Part shown: one piece after another, positions 46,376-54,860 of the stretch
Position numbering within the stretch: position 1 is the first letter of the stretch
Layout of the letters: each line of letters opens with the position of its first letter
Made by a program: the position numbers and the translations under genes
Assembly: GCF_004332155.1 (NCBI RefSeq)
Contig: NZ_SJDV01000003.1
Location: forward strand, 62,001 to 126,000
DNA length: 64,000 nucleotides
Origin: Gramella sp. KN1008
GTDB lineage: Bacteria; Bacteroidota; Bacteroidia; Flavobacteriales; Flavobacteriaceae
Direction: 5' to 3'
The notes under the pieces: model-generated
The model's database searches: none
What the model was told of the DNA's origin: nothing
Seen by the model: only the letters and a program-made list of their open reading frames with translations

Positions 46376-47077
46376 TTAGAGTGGTTTTAATACAGCCAGG
46401 TAGTCAAAATGGCTTCCCTTATCGGCGATCTTACAGCTAAAATTATTTTCTTCGGCCTTTTTTCTTAACAAATTCGGGTCTATATATAGCCAGTCAAAGA
46501 AATCTGATTGGTAATCTTTATAGCTCAGCTGAAATTGCAGTTCTCCATAATATTGTTCCTGTTCAGGTATTTCGTCATCATATAAGTAGATAAGGTCTGA
46601 AGAGTCTAATAATATCTGGCCTTCAGCTTTTAATAATGTTCTTGAATGCTCAAAGAAATCTTTCAGGTTTTGTAGTTTGCCTATGATCCCGCTCCCGTTC
46701 ATCAGCATAAGAATGGTGTCAAATTTCTCATGTTTCAGCTTGAAGAAATCCTGACAAACAGCATTCTTGAGCCCCCGCTTCCGTGCAATTTCTATGGCCC
46801 CGGCAGAGGTGTCTATTGCCATGCAATCCAGATTTCTGTTATTCTCAAGGTAAAGGCTATGGCTACCTGCACCGCAACCTACATCCAGCACTTTTCCTTT
46901 ACATAGTTCTAGAGCCTTTTTTTCCAGAGGCGGCATTTCTTCAAAATTTCTGAAGAGATAGTCTATAGGGATAATGTCATCCTCAAAATCTGGAGAATGA
47001 ACATTGATATCTGTCCTGTCATTATCCTCGTAAAATGCTTTGATGGCTTTGCCGAATATATCCTTATTTTTGCCCAA
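46376..47077 (-). CDS. Class I SAM-dependent methyltransferase
   Basis: The 233-residue protein has the SAM motif VLDVGCGAGSHSLYL (near residues 64-78), a post-I acidic residue in MAIDTS, and MNGSGIIGKL. The N-terminal region (DIFGKAIKAFYE, PIDYLFRNFEEMP) looks conserved, so the start must be close to 47077, where the codon is TTG; no ATG lies between it and the upstream stop at 47090-47092. The start codon faces and touches the ATG of the divergent YkgJ gene. The substrate is unknown. Confidence 0.85.
   Translation of the reverse strand: MGKNKDIFGKAIKAFYEDNDRTDINVHSPDFEDDIIPIDYLFRNFEEMPPLEKKALELCKGKVLDVGCGAGSHSLYLENNRNLDCMAIDTSAGAIEIARKRGLKNAVCQDFFKLKHEKFDTILMLMNGSGIIGKLQNLKDFFEHSRTLLKAEGQILLDSSDLIYLYDDEIPEQEQYYGELQFQLSYKDYQSDFFDWLYIDPNLLRKKAEENNFSCKIADKGSHFDYLAVLKPL
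47040..47072 (+). promoter_or_regulatory. Promoter of the YkgJ-like gene, inside the divergent gene
   Basis: TTG (47040-47042), a 22-nt spacer and TATTTTTG (47065-47072) lie within the first codons of the divergent methyltransferase gene. The ATG at 47077 is 4 nt after the box, so the mRNA should be leaderless. Confidence 0.68.
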
Positions 47078-47568
47078 TGGATGAATTTCTTAAAAGTTTA
47101 CCGGAAAAAGCCAAAGATAAGAAGAAGGAGAATAGGAAGTTCTTTTCTAAGCTGAAGAAAAGAACGCCTAAAAATCTTGATTCCCTAATGCTGGAACTGC
47201 ATGAAGAGGAGTTTAAGCGCACGGATTGTCTTGAATGTGCCAATTGTTGTAAAACCACCGGGCCGTTATTTACTCAAAAAGATATTGAAAGGCTTAGCAA
47301 ACATTTTAGAATGAAGCCAGGGGAATTTATTGATACTTACCTGAGGCTTGATGAGGAGAATGACTATGTACTTCAGCAGGTGCCCTGTCCGTTTCTGGGT
47401 GAGGATAATTATTGTTCAGTTTATGAAAAAAGACCGAAGGCCTGCCGAGAATATCCCCATACCGATCGCAAGGATTTTCACAAGATATCAAATATCACCA
47501 TTAAGAATACGGCGATCTGTCCTGCTGCTTACAATATTGTAGAGGAGATGAAAAAAAGGATAGGTTGA
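47077..47568 (+). CDS. YkgJ-type cysteine-cluster protein
   Basis: The 163-residue protein has a basic N-terminal part (residues 8-32) followed by a YkgJ/CxxCxxCC cluster domain: CLECANCC near 50-57, then CPFL, CSVYEKRPKACREYP and a final CPAA. The cysteines probably bind zinc or an iron-sulfur cluster. The function of the family is not established. It starts divergently from the methyltransferase with adjacent start codons. Confidence 0.9.
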   Translation: MDEFLKSLPEKAKDKKKENRKFFSKLKKRTPKNLDSLMLELHEEEFKRTDCLECANCCKTTGPLFTQKDIERLSKHFRMKPGEFIDTYLRLDEENDYVLQQVPCPFLGEDNYCSVYEKRPKACREYPHTDRKDFHKISNITIKNTAICPAAYNIVEEMKKRIG

Positions 47569-47760
47569 TTATCTAATTCTTCTTCCCAAAAGAAAATAGA
47601 TCAAGGAGCCAATGATAGGCGCCAGAATGATCAAGATGAGCCATAATAACTTTTCTGTTAGGCTTAATTTCTTCTGGAAAATATCGATAACCGCCCAGAT
47701 CACTATGACCACAGTCAGAATGATAAGGATGGAGATGAAACTCATCAAAAAAGTATCCAT
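47569..47760 (-). CDS. Small PLDc_N-domain membrane protein
   Basis: The 63-residue protein has two transmembrane helices (about 7-25 and 38-58) with the phospholipase D N-terminal/cardiolipin-synthase motif WAVIDIFQ and APIIGSLIYFLLGRR. The family includes stand-alone antitoxin-like and envelope proteins; the role is unknown. It lies 7 nt after the DUF1343 gene on the same strand and touches the end of the YkgJ gene. An overlapping ORF in another frame (47573-47764) lacks these features. Confidence 0.8.
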   Translation of the reverse strand: MDTFLMSFISILIILTVVIVIWAVIDIFQKKLSLTEKLLWLILIILAPIIGSLIYFLLGRRIR

Positions 47761-47767
47761 TCACAGC

Positions 47768-49003
47768 TTATTTATAGAGCAGGTATTTCTTTCTCATTTC
47801 GCGGTACTCCTCTAATCCTGTTTGCCAGGTTTTCTTGATCTCTTCGGCGCTTAAACCTTCCTCGATCTGTTGCTGAAGTTTTTCAGTCCCCGCAAGTTTG
47901 GTAAAAAACTGATTAAAGAACTCATCTTTTGACGAAGTGTGATTATATGCTTCAATTAACCATTCCAGATTTATAGAATTAAGTTCAGGACTTTTTGAAA
48001 GGTCTTTTCCGTAGCACTCGGTTCCTTTATGTTTCGGGTTTTGTGCTCCATCCATCGGTTGGGGAGTATAGGAATAGGAGTAATATTCGTTATCCAGAAA
48101 TGGGGAGCCGAATACCTGGAACTGTTTGCTGGTGCCACGACCCGCATTTACATTGGTACCTTCAAAGAAACATAAACTGGGATAAAGGTTAATGGATTTA
48201 TCATTCGGTAAATTGGGCGAGGGTTTTACGGGAAGCGAATAAGCCATGGAATGATCGTAATTCTCCATTTTTATAACCTGAAGCTTACATTTTGATCCGT
48301 TGCCGAGCCAGTTCTCTCCATTTATCATTTGGGCATATTCACCAATTGTCATTCCGTGAACAACAGGGATGGGATGCATGCCCACAAAACTTTTATGTTC
48401 TTTTTCGAGAATAGGTCCGTCTATATAAGAACCGTTAGGATTAGGTCTGTCCAGAACCAGTAAAGGAATGTTGTTTTCAGCACAGGCCTCCATAATATAA
48501 TGTAAGGTGGAAATATAAGTATAGAATCTCGCGCCCACATCCTGGATATCGAAAATAAGGATATCTACATCTTCCAGAACCTCGGCTGAAGGTTTCTTAT
48601 TTTCACCATAGAGCGACACGACCGGCAGCCCTGTTTTGGTATCCGTTCCGTCTTTCACAACCTCTCCGGCATCAGCGGTTCCACGAAATCCGTGTTCGGG
48701 AGCGAATACTTTTGTGATCTGAATATCATGCTTTAAAAGTGAATCAACCAGATGTATATAATCACCTTTTTCAGTTTTTATGATTGAAGTCTGATTGCCA
48801 ATAAGCCCTATCCTCTTATCTTTAATAAGAGGGAGATAGGCCTGGGTCTTATTCGCTCCTATAGTAATTTCAGTATTTTCGGTCTGTTCTTTTTCTGAAC
48901 TAAGTGTTTGAGATTCAGTGTTATTCTCTTTCCTTGAGTTTCCGCAGGAAAGGATTCCGCTAAGAAGGAATAAAAATGTAATTTTGGGCAATCCCTTAAT
49001 CAT
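47768..49003 (-). CDS. DUF1343 lipoprotein, NamZ-like exo-beta-N-acetylmuramidase
   Basis: The 411-residue protein has lipobox LSCG near residue 20. The DUF1343 domain covers about 45-410: GLIGNQTS, FAPEHGFRG, LIFDIQDVGARFYTYIST, and VHGMTIGEYAQMINGE. This domain corresponds to glycoside hydrolase family GH171, whose Bacillus member NamZ releases MurNAc from peptidoglycan ends. A cell-wall turnover role at the periplasmic side is therefore likely. The small PLDc_N gene follows it. Confidence 0.88.
   Translation of the reverse strand: MIKGLPKITFLFLLSGILSCGNSRKENNTESQTLSSEKEQTENTEITIGANKTQAYLPLIKDKRIGLIGNQTSIIKTEKGDYIHLVDSLLKHDIQITKVFAPEHGFRGTADAGEVVKDGTDTKTGLPVVSLYGENKKPSAEVLEDVDILIFDIQDVGARFYTYISTLHYIMEACAENNIPLLVLDRPNPNGSYIDGPILEKEHKSFVGMHPIPVVHGMTIGEYAQMINGENWLGNGSKCKLQVIKMENYDHSMAYSLPVKPSPNLPNDKSINLYPSLCFFEGTNVNAGRGTSKQFQVFGSPFLDNEYYSYSYTPQPMDGAQNPKHKGTECYGKDLSKSPELNSINLEWLIEAYNHTSSKDEFFNQFFTKLAGTEKLQQQIEEGLSAEEIKKTWQTGLEEYREMRKKYLLYK
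48979..48986 (+). promoter_or_regulatory. Possible -7 box of the FtsX-like permease gene
   Basis: TAATTTTG matches TAnnTTTG, 23 nt before the TTG start at 49010. It lies within the 5-prime coding part of the divergent DUF1343 gene. Confidence 0.35.
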
Positions 49004-49009
49004 GATATC

Positions 49010-50242
49010 TTGAATTTCGAGTATTTTGTTGTTAAACGGCTAATAAGCACAAAAAAGTATAAAAGTAGCATATCTGCTCCTATAATAAAAATAGCAATTA
49101 CGGCTATTGCGATAGGGGTGATCATGATGCTTGTATCTTTTGCTACCGGCCTGGGACTGCAGGAAAAGATAAGAGATAAGATTGCCGCTTTTAATGGTCA
49201 TATCAATATTTCCAGCTACGATAATAATAGTTCCAAGGTTTCTCTTATACCTGTTTCTACTGAACAGGATTTTTATCCCGAATTCAAAAGCGTTGAGGGT
49301 ATCGAGCATGTGCAGGCTGTAGCTACCATTTTTGGGGTTATACGTACCGAAACTGATTTTGAAGGAGTAATTGTAAAAGGGGTTGGAGAAGATTATAAAT
49401 GGGACTATTTTAAAGATTTTATTACGGCTGGTCAACTTCCTGATTTCACCTCCAAGCTTAATGACCAGATTCTTATTTCTGAATATCTTGCCAATCGGCT
49501 TCAGCTAAAAGTAGGGGACAGGGTGCCTACTTATTTTCTGCGGGAAAACAGCGAGCGACCTTTAGTTAGGGGCTTTGAGGTAAGCGGGATCTATGATTCG
49601 GGATTTCAGGAATTCGACGAACTTTATCTTATTGCTGATATTCGGCATATACAGCGGATCAATGATTGGGAGGAAAATGAAGTAGGGAACTTTGAAGTTT
49701 TTGTTGAGGATTTCGATGAACTGGACCAAAAGGGAAATGAAGTCTATGAAAATACTGGCTCGTTCCTGGATACCCAGACCATAAGTCAGAAATATTACTC
49801 CATTTTTGAATGGCTTTCACTTTTCGATTTTAATATTGCCCTGATCATAGGTATCATGATCCTGGTGGCTGGTATAAATATGATAACCGCTCTACTAGTG
49901 CTTATTCTGGAGCGAACTCAGATGATCGGGATCTTTAAGGCCCTTGGAGCTGGTGACTGGAGCATCAGGAAGATCTTTCTTTACAATGCAGCCTATCTTA
50001 TTATCCTTGGACTGTTCTGGGGGAATCTGATTGGCATTGGAATGCTGGCACTTCAGAAATACTTTAAACTAATTCCTTTGGATCCGCGTACTTATTATGT
50101 TACCGAAGTTCCTATATACCTAAACTGGGATTATATTCTTTTCGTGAATATTGGTACATTAATCTTATGCATGCTAATGCTGCTTATACCTTCGGTGATC
50201 ATTTCCAAAATATCTCCCGTTAAAGCCATAAAATTCGAATAA
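49010..50242 (+). CDS. FtsX-like ABC permease, LolC/LolE type
   Basis: The 410-residue protein has one transmembrane helix near the N-terminus (about residues 25-46), a large periplasmic domain (about 50-265) and three C-terminal helices (about 270-400), the MacB/LolCE layout. The start codon is TTG at 49010 (MNFEYFVVKRLIS, a start typical of this family); no ATG is available before the first helix. LolC/E move lipoproteins to the outer membrane with the ATPase LolD, which is not in this window. Confidence 0.86.
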   Translation: MNFEYFVVKRLISTKKYKSSISAPIIKIAITAIAIGVIMMLVSFATGLGLQEKIRDKIAAFNGHINISSYDNNSSKVSLIPVSTEQDFYPEFKSVEGIEHVQAVATIFGVIRTETDFEGVIVKGVGEDYKWDYFKDFITAGQLPDFTSKLNDQILISEYLANRLQLKVGDRVPTYFLRENSERPLVRGFEVSGIYDSGFQEFDELYLIADIRHIQRINDWEENEVGNFEVFVEDFDELDQKGNEVYENTGSFLDTQTISQKYYSIFEWLSLFDFNIALIIGIMILVAGINMITALLVLILERTQMIGIFKALGAGDWSIRKIFLYNAAYLIILGLFWGNLIGIGMLALQKYFKLIPLDPRTYYVTEVPIYLNWDYILFVNIGTLILCMLMLLIPSVIISKISPVKAIKFE

Positions 50243-50275
50243 ATTTTCGACCAATACATTAAGCGGATATAATAC

Positions 50276-50308
50276 TTGGGTTTAGGCTTCAGGATTTTTT
50301 TACATTTG
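50276..50308 (+). promoter_or_regulatory. Promoter of the cysteine synthase family gene
   Basis: TTG (50276-50278), 22 nt and TACATTTG (50301-50308) give a full consensus, 20 nt before the ATG at 50328. Confidence 0.72.
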
Positions 50309-50327
50309 CAGTCCTTAAAAAATAAAA

Positions 50328-51308
50328 ATGGAATACGCTGAAAATATATTAGGTACCATTGGTAATACTCCTTTAGTAAAGATGAATAAGATCGTGAAGG
50401 ATATTGATGCACTGGTACTTGCTAAATATGAAACCTTTAATCCTGGAAACTCGGTAAAAGATCGGATGGCCGTAAAAATGGTAGAAGATGCTGAGAAGAA
50501 AGGTCTTTTAAAACCTGGAGGGACCATTATTGAAGGTACTTCGGGAAACACGGGGATGGGTCTTGCGCTGGTGGCTATCGTAAAAGGTTACAAGATGGTA
50601 TGTGTAATGAGTGATAAGCAGAGCAAGGAAAAAATGGATATTCTTAGGGCCGTTGGTAGCGAAGTGATCGTGTGCCCTACAGATGTCGCTCCCGATGACC
50701 CACGTTCTTACTATTCAACTTCAAGAAGACTGGCCGAAGAAACTCCAAATTCCTGGTATGTGAATCAGTATGATAATCTTGCGAATGCAAGAGCCCATTA
50801 CGAATCCACTGGTCCGGAGATATGGAAACAAACCGATGGAAAAGTAACTCATTTTGTGGTTGGTGTAGGGACCGGAGGAACTATTTCGGGAGTGGGAAAG
50901 TACCTGAAAGAACAGAATCCGGATATCAAAGTCTGGGGAATAGATACCTATGGGTCGGTATTTAAAAAGTATCATGAAACAGGAATATTCGATGAGAACG
51001 AAATATATCCGTATGTGACCGAGGGGATAGGAGAGGATATCCTTCCCAAGAATGTGGACTTTAGTGTGATTGATGGTTTTACCAAGGTGACTGATAAGGA
51101 TGCGGCCGTATATACCAGAAAACTGGCCAGAGAAGAGGGGTTTTTCCTTGGGAACAGTGCCGGTGCTGCTGCGAAAGGCTTACTTCAGTTAAAGGACAAT
51201 TTCAAAAAAGACGATGTGGTAGTGGTTCTTTTTCACGATCACGGAAGTCGTTATGTAGGAAAGATGTATAACGATGAATGGATGAAGAAAATGGGATTTA
51301 TTGAATAG
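50328..51308 (+). CDS. Cysteine synthase / cystathionine beta-synthase family PLP enzyme
   Basis: The 326-residue PLP-dependent enzyme has the lysine motif NPGNSVKDRM (near residue 42), the substrate loop EGTSGNTGMG, the phosphate-binding GVGTGGTISG and GNSAGAA. The length and the lack of a C-terminal CBS domain leave two options, O-acetylserine sulfhydrylase or a short cystathionine beta-synthase. It has its own promoter and terminator and no cysE neighbour. Confidence 0.92.
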   Translation: MEYAENILGTIGNTPLVKMNKIVKDIDALVLAKYETFNPGNSVKDRMAVKMVEDAEKKGLLKPGGTIIEGTSGNTGMGLALVAIVKGYKMVCVMSDKQSKEKMDILRAVGSEVIVCPTDVAPDDPRSYYSTSRRLAEETPNSWYVNQYDNLANARAHYESTGPEIWKQTDGKVTHFVVGVGTGGTISGVGKYLKEQNPDIKVWGIDTYGSVFKKYHETGIFDENEIYPYVTEGIGEDILPKNVDFSVIDGFTKVTDKDAAVYTRKLAREEGFFLGNSAGAAAKGLLQLKDNFKKDDVVVVLFHDHGSRYVGKMYNDEWMKKMGFIE

Positions 51309-51326
51309 GTGGATCATCCTGATAAC

Positions 51327-51360
51327 AAAAAAAGACCTGCCATATGGCGGGTTTTTTTAT
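51327..51360 (+). terminator. Terminator of the cysteine synthase family gene
   Basis: The stem ACCTGCC pairs with GGCGGGT (one G-T pair) around ATAT and runs into T7; A-rich sequence precedes it. Confidence 0.88.
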
Positions 51361-51432
51361 ACTAAGAAAATACTAAAGACGGGATGATTATTTCAGAATC
51401 GCCTGAAATGAGCTATTTTCAGATCATAAAAA

Positions 51433-52131
51433 ATGATCATGAAGAAATTTTACTTAAGTCTGCTTAGTGTTTTAGTTCTATCCTGCAGCTCTACAATGGA
51501 TGTCAGGAATAATGAAGAACCGGAAGATCCCAAGTATACTTACCTTGCTCTGGGCGATTCCTATACTATTGGTGAGAGCGTGGTGGAAACTCAGCGATGG
51601 CCGGTACAGCTAGCTGAGCAACTGAGGGGAAGAGGGTATAAAATGGCAGCTCCAAAAATCGTGGCAAAGACAGGATGGACCACGGGTGATCTTTTGAGGG
51701 GTATGGAAAATGAGCTTGATGTACAGAGAGACTTTGATCTGGTTTCCATCTTAATAGGGGTGAATAACCAGTATCAGGATAAACTGGAAACCGAATATGA
51801 GGAAGAATTGCGGCAAGTTTTCAGAAAGGCTATTAACCATTGTAAAACCCGTGAAAAAGGAGTTTTTGCAGTGAGTATTCCTGATTATGGGTACACACCT
51901 TTTGGAGCTTCAGACCAGGAAGAGATCAGTGAGGAAATTGACAGGTTCAATTCGATATTTAGGAGAGTGGCTGAAGACTTTGAGGTGGACTTCTATAATA
52001 TTACTCCTATATCAAGGGACGCAGGAAATAATCCCGATCTTATTGCCAGTGATGATCTTCATCCAAGCGGTCTTATGTATCGGTATTGGGTAGATTATTT
52101 TGTTAATCAGGTAGCGGAAAAATTACCATGA
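51433..52131 (+). CDS. SGNH/GDSL hydrolase lipoprotein
   Basis: The 232-residue protein has lipobox VLSC near residue 18 and the SGNH blocks GDSYT (serine), a glycine in TGWTTGDLL, GVNNQY (asparagine) and DDLHPSG (catalytic Asp and His). It is likely a lipid-anchored esterase or lipase acting on carbohydrate esters or small lipids. An ATG at 51439 two codons on is an equal start candidate. No good -7 box was found. The next promoter starts 41 nt after the stop. Confidence 0.9.
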   Translation: MIMKKFYLSLLSVLVLSCSSTMDVRNNEEPEDPKYTYLALGDSYTIGESVVETQRWPVQLAEQLRGRGYKMAAPKIVAKTGWTTGDLLRGMENELDVQRDFDLVSILIGVNNQYQDKLETEYEEELRQVFRKAINHCKTREKGVFAVSIPDYGYTPFGASDQEEISEEIDRFNSIFRRVAEDFEVDFYNITPISRDAGNNPDLIASDDLHPSGLMYRYWVDYFVNQVAEKLP

Positions 52132-52171
52132 TAAATTTTGTATCTGTCGTATTATCAAATAGTTAATTTGA

Positions 52172-52179
52172 TACATTTG
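52172..52179 (+). promoter_or_regulatory. -7 box directly before the DUF2851 gene
   Basis: TACATTTG ends 4 nt before the ATG at 52184. The predicted mRNA is leaderless or nearly so. No -33 TTG is in the usual range. Confidence 0.5.
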
Positions 52180-52183
52180 ATGG

Positions 52184-53467
52184 ATGCGGGAAGAATTTTT
52201 ATACCATGTATGGAAGTTTCAGAAGTTTAATTCTGAAGCATTGAATACCTCCCAGGGAGAACCCCTGCTGGTGCTACATCCCGGCACCTATAATGATCTT
52301 TCAGGCCCCGATTTCTTTAATGCCAGAATTCAGATAGGAGATCAGCTCTGGGCAGGGAATGTAGAGATACATTCAAAATCCTCACACTGGTATCTTCACA
52401 AACATGAAACCGATAGAAATTATGATAATGTGATCCTGCACGTGGTGTGGGAGCATGACGCTGATATTTTTAGAAAAGACGAATCTGTAATTTCCACTCT
52501 AGTATTAAATGATAAAATAAGCCAGGATATTCTCGCATCTTATGAAGAATTACTGGAGAAAAAACATTTCAAAATTAATTGTGAGAAGTCTTTTTCAGGG
52601 TTTGATGACTTTATGGTCGAACACTGGCTGGAAAGATTATATTTTGAAAGGCTGGAAAGCAGGTGTCTTCAGGTAGACAAAATTCTTGGTTCTATGGGCA
52701 ATGACTGGGAAGCCACGTTGTTTAGAATGCTATGTAAAGCTTTTGGATTAAATCATAATGGTGAGGCTTTTATGGCGATGGCCAGTAGTTTCGATTTTAG
52801 GTTAGTAAAGAAACTTGGAGGTGATAGATCGCTCCTGGAAGCTCTGTTTCTTGGACAGGCAAAGCTCCTGGAAGGAGAAGATAAATATGCTGAAGAGCTT
52901 AAAAGGGAATATGATTTTCTGAAACATAAGTTCTCCTTGCGGAATGAAGCGGTGCTGAGACCACAATTTTTCAGACTAAGACCTGATAATTTTCCGAATA
53001 TAAGGCTTGCGCAGTTAGCTTCTTTATACTCAAAGAATAAGAATCTGTTTCAATGTATGATTGAAGCTTCTAATTTGAAAGATCTTTATGATCTATTTGA
53101 TATTGAAATCTCGGAATACTGGAATCGGCATTATAATTTTGGAAAGATGCATTCGGCGAGAAAAAAGAAATTAAGCGATTCTTTTATAAATCTACTCATT
53201 ATTAATTGTGTCCTGCCAGTTAAGTATTCTTATTCTAAATTTAGAGGACAGAGTGATGAGGAAACACTTCAGAAAATTGTCTCAGGTCTCCCGGTTGAAC
53301 GGAATTCTGTAATTGGTCTGTTTAATGAATTGAGACCGGGAACGGCTCAAAATGCATTGCATTCACAGGCGCTTTTGGAGCTGAAAAAGCAATATTGCGA
53401 TATAAATAAGTGTCTCTATTGCGAATTGGGTGCTTCCTTATTAAGAAAATCTCCCAAATACGTTTAA
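52184..53467 (+). CDS. DUF2851 family protein
   Basis: The 427-residue protein belongs to DUF2851, with conserved blocks FLYHVWKFQKF, VLHPGTYNDLSGPDFFNARIQIG, WAGNVEIHSKSSHWYLHKHETD and DNVILHVVWEHD. The family is restricted mostly to Bacteroidota and its function is unknown; the histidine and acidic pattern in the N-terminal third could indicate an enzyme. The gene order DUF2851, PspC, K+ channel here suggests a stable cluster. The start is the ATG placed 4 nt after a -7 box. Confidence 0.9.
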   Translation: MREEFLYHVWKFQKFNSEALNTSQGEPLLVLHPGTYNDLSGPDFFNARIQIGDQLWAGNVEIHSKSSHWYLHKHETDRNYDNVILHVVWEHDADIFRKDESVISTLVLNDKISQDILASYEELLEKKHFKINCEKSFSGFDDFMVEHWLERLYFERLESRCLQVDKILGSMGNDWEATLFRMLCKAFGLNHNGEAFMAMASSFDFRLVKKLGGDRSLLEALFLGQAKLLEGEDKYAEELKREYDFLKHKFSLRNEAVLRPQFFRLRPDNFPNIRLAQLASLYSKNKNLFQCMIEASNLKDLYDLFDIEISEYWNRHYNFGKMHSARKKKLSDSFINLLIINCVLPVKYSYSKFRGQSDEETLQKIVSGLPVERNSVIGLFNELRPGTAQNALHSQALLELKKQYCDINKCLYCELGASLLRKSPKYV

Positions 53468-53472
53468 ATTTG
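53465..53472 (+). promoter_or_regulatory. -7 box directly before the PspC gene
   Basis: TAAATTTG overlaps the stop of the DUF2851 gene and ends 4 nt before the ATG at 53477. It predicts an internal, leaderless start. Confidence 0.5.
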
Positions 53473-53476
53473 TAGT

Positions 53477-53707
53477 ATGACGACTCTTGTTTCCAACATA
53501 AGATACTATTTGGAAAGACATGGCTTTTATGTTTCTTCCCGAATGGCCGATAAACTTGGTATGAGGGCAAAGAATGTAAGATTGTTCTTTATTTACGCTT
53601 CATTCTTTACCATGGGAGCTGGCTTTATCGTTTATCTTACCCTCGCCTTCTGGCTTAAATTAAAAGACCTTATCTATACCAAGCGAACTTCGGTATTCGA
53701 CCTATGA
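53477..53707 (+). CDS. PspC-domain small membrane protein
   Basis: The 76-residue protein carries a PspC domain, with the conserved DNA-binding-like start (YLERHGFYVSSRMADKLGM) and one transmembrane helix (about 42-62, FTMGAGFIVYLTLAFWL). PspC proteins sense phage-shock envelope stress, but no pspA or pspB gene is present. It overlaps the K+ channel start by 4 nt (ATGA), suggesting coupled translation. Confidence 0.88.
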   Translation: MTTLVSNIRYYLERHGFYVSSRMADKLGMRAKNVRLFFIYASFFTMGAGFIVYLTLAFWLKLKDLIYTKRTSVFDL

Positions 53708-54714
53708 GAAAGTTGATCGATTCAAGAATTAAACTTGCTATTCTGCTCATCATTCTGGTGTTTTTCATCGGAGTTGTAGGTTTTAGATTTCTGTATGATT
53801 ATTCCTGGGTGAATGCTCTTTATATGACGATCATTACGATTAGTACTGTTGGTTATGGAGAAGTACAGCCTATGGGTACGTATGGGAAGATCTTCACCTC
53901 ACTTTTTATACTTGCCGGACTTTTTATTTTTGGTTTTGGCCTATCAACCATTACCGAACATATCTTGAATAAAAACAATATTGGTAATCTAAAGCGTAAC
54001 AGAATGAAAAAGAGAATAGATTCTTTTAAAGATCACATTATCGTTTGTGGATATGGCCAGAATGGAAAGCAGGCTGCTCAGAAACTGGTTGATTACCGAA
54101 AGGAGTTTGTGGTGATAGATGATAATGAAGAAGTGTTTCAGGGGATTGAAGATAACGGACTGCACTACCTAATAGGCAATGCCACCGAAGATGAGGTGCT
54201 TGCCAGTGCAGGAGTGGATAGGGCTTCAACTTTGATTTGCGCTCTTCCCAGGGATGCCGATAACCTTTTTATAGTGCTTTCTGCCCGGCAACTCAACAAG
54301 GACCTTAAAATCATTAGTCGAGCGACTGAGGAGAACAGTTATAAGAAATTGAAACTGGCTGGAGCAGATAACGTGATCATGCCAGACAGGATTGGGGGTA
54401 GTCATATGGCCTCTTTGGTGGTTGTCCCGGACCTGGTGGAATTCCTGGATAATCTCTCGGTTTCCGGTCAGCAGGATAGCATAAATGTAGAACAGATCCC
54501 CTTTGCCAAGGTGTGTGCGGATGGAAGGGAAAAGACCATTGCCGAGACTGACATAAGAAAACGCACTGGCTGTTCTATAATTGGATATAAATCCCCGTCG
54601 GGAAATTATGTGGTGAATCCCGAACCCGGTCTTAAACTTGAAAAGGATTCAAAACTGATCATGATAGGCAGGCCGGAACAAATTGAGAGTTTGAAGAAGT
54701 TCTATGCCGTCTGA
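53704..54714 (+). CDS. Potassium channel with RCK (TrkA-N) domain
   Basis: The 336-residue protein has two transmembrane helices around the pore with the selectivity filter TVGYGE (near residue 50), then a cytoplasmic RCK domain (VCGYGQNGKQAAQKL near 117, NAD-binding) and an RCK_C domain (about 250-335). The layout matches MthK/Kch-type ligand-gated potassium channels. It is translationally coupled to the PspC gene, linking K+ flow to envelope stress by inference. Confidence 0.93.
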   Translation: MRKLIDSRIKLAILLIILVFFIGVVGFRFLYDYSWVNALYMTIITISTVGYGEVQPMGTYGKIFTSLFILAGLFIFGFGLSTITEHILNKNNIGNLKRNRMKKRIDSFKDHIIVCGYGQNGKQAAQKLVDYRKEFVVIDDNEEVFQGIEDNGLHYLIGNATEDEVLASAGVDRASTLICALPRDADNLFIVLSARQLNKDLKIISRATEENSYKKLKLAGADNVIMPDRIGGSHMASLVVVPDLVEFLDNLSVSGQQDSINVEQIPFAKVCADGREKTIAETDIRKRTGCSIIGYKSPSGNYVVNPEPGLKLEKDSKLIMIGRPEQIESLKKFYAV

Positions 54715-54829
54715 TTAAATTTATTGTGGATTTGGTTGTTTATCGGTATTTTCATTAACAATTAATTCACAATTTAACTCCCAAAAGTTTGAAATAGCCT
54801 AATTTTTTAGCATATTCACCCGCTGTAAT

Positions 54830-54841
54830 TTTAACGTTAAA
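54830..54841. other. 12-bp palindrome in the AGCS leader
   Basis: TTTAACGTTAAA is a perfect palindrome 19 nt before the ATG of the AGCS gene. It may be an operator; no consensus -7 box was found in the 146-nt gap. Confidence 0.3.
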
Positions 54842-54860
54842 TTAATAACCGAAATTCTAT

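Noticed and set aside
47573..47764. 63-codon minus-strand ORF overlapping the PLDc_N gene
   Set aside because: It is in a different frame of the same DNA; only the 47569-47760 frame has transmembrane helices and the family motif.
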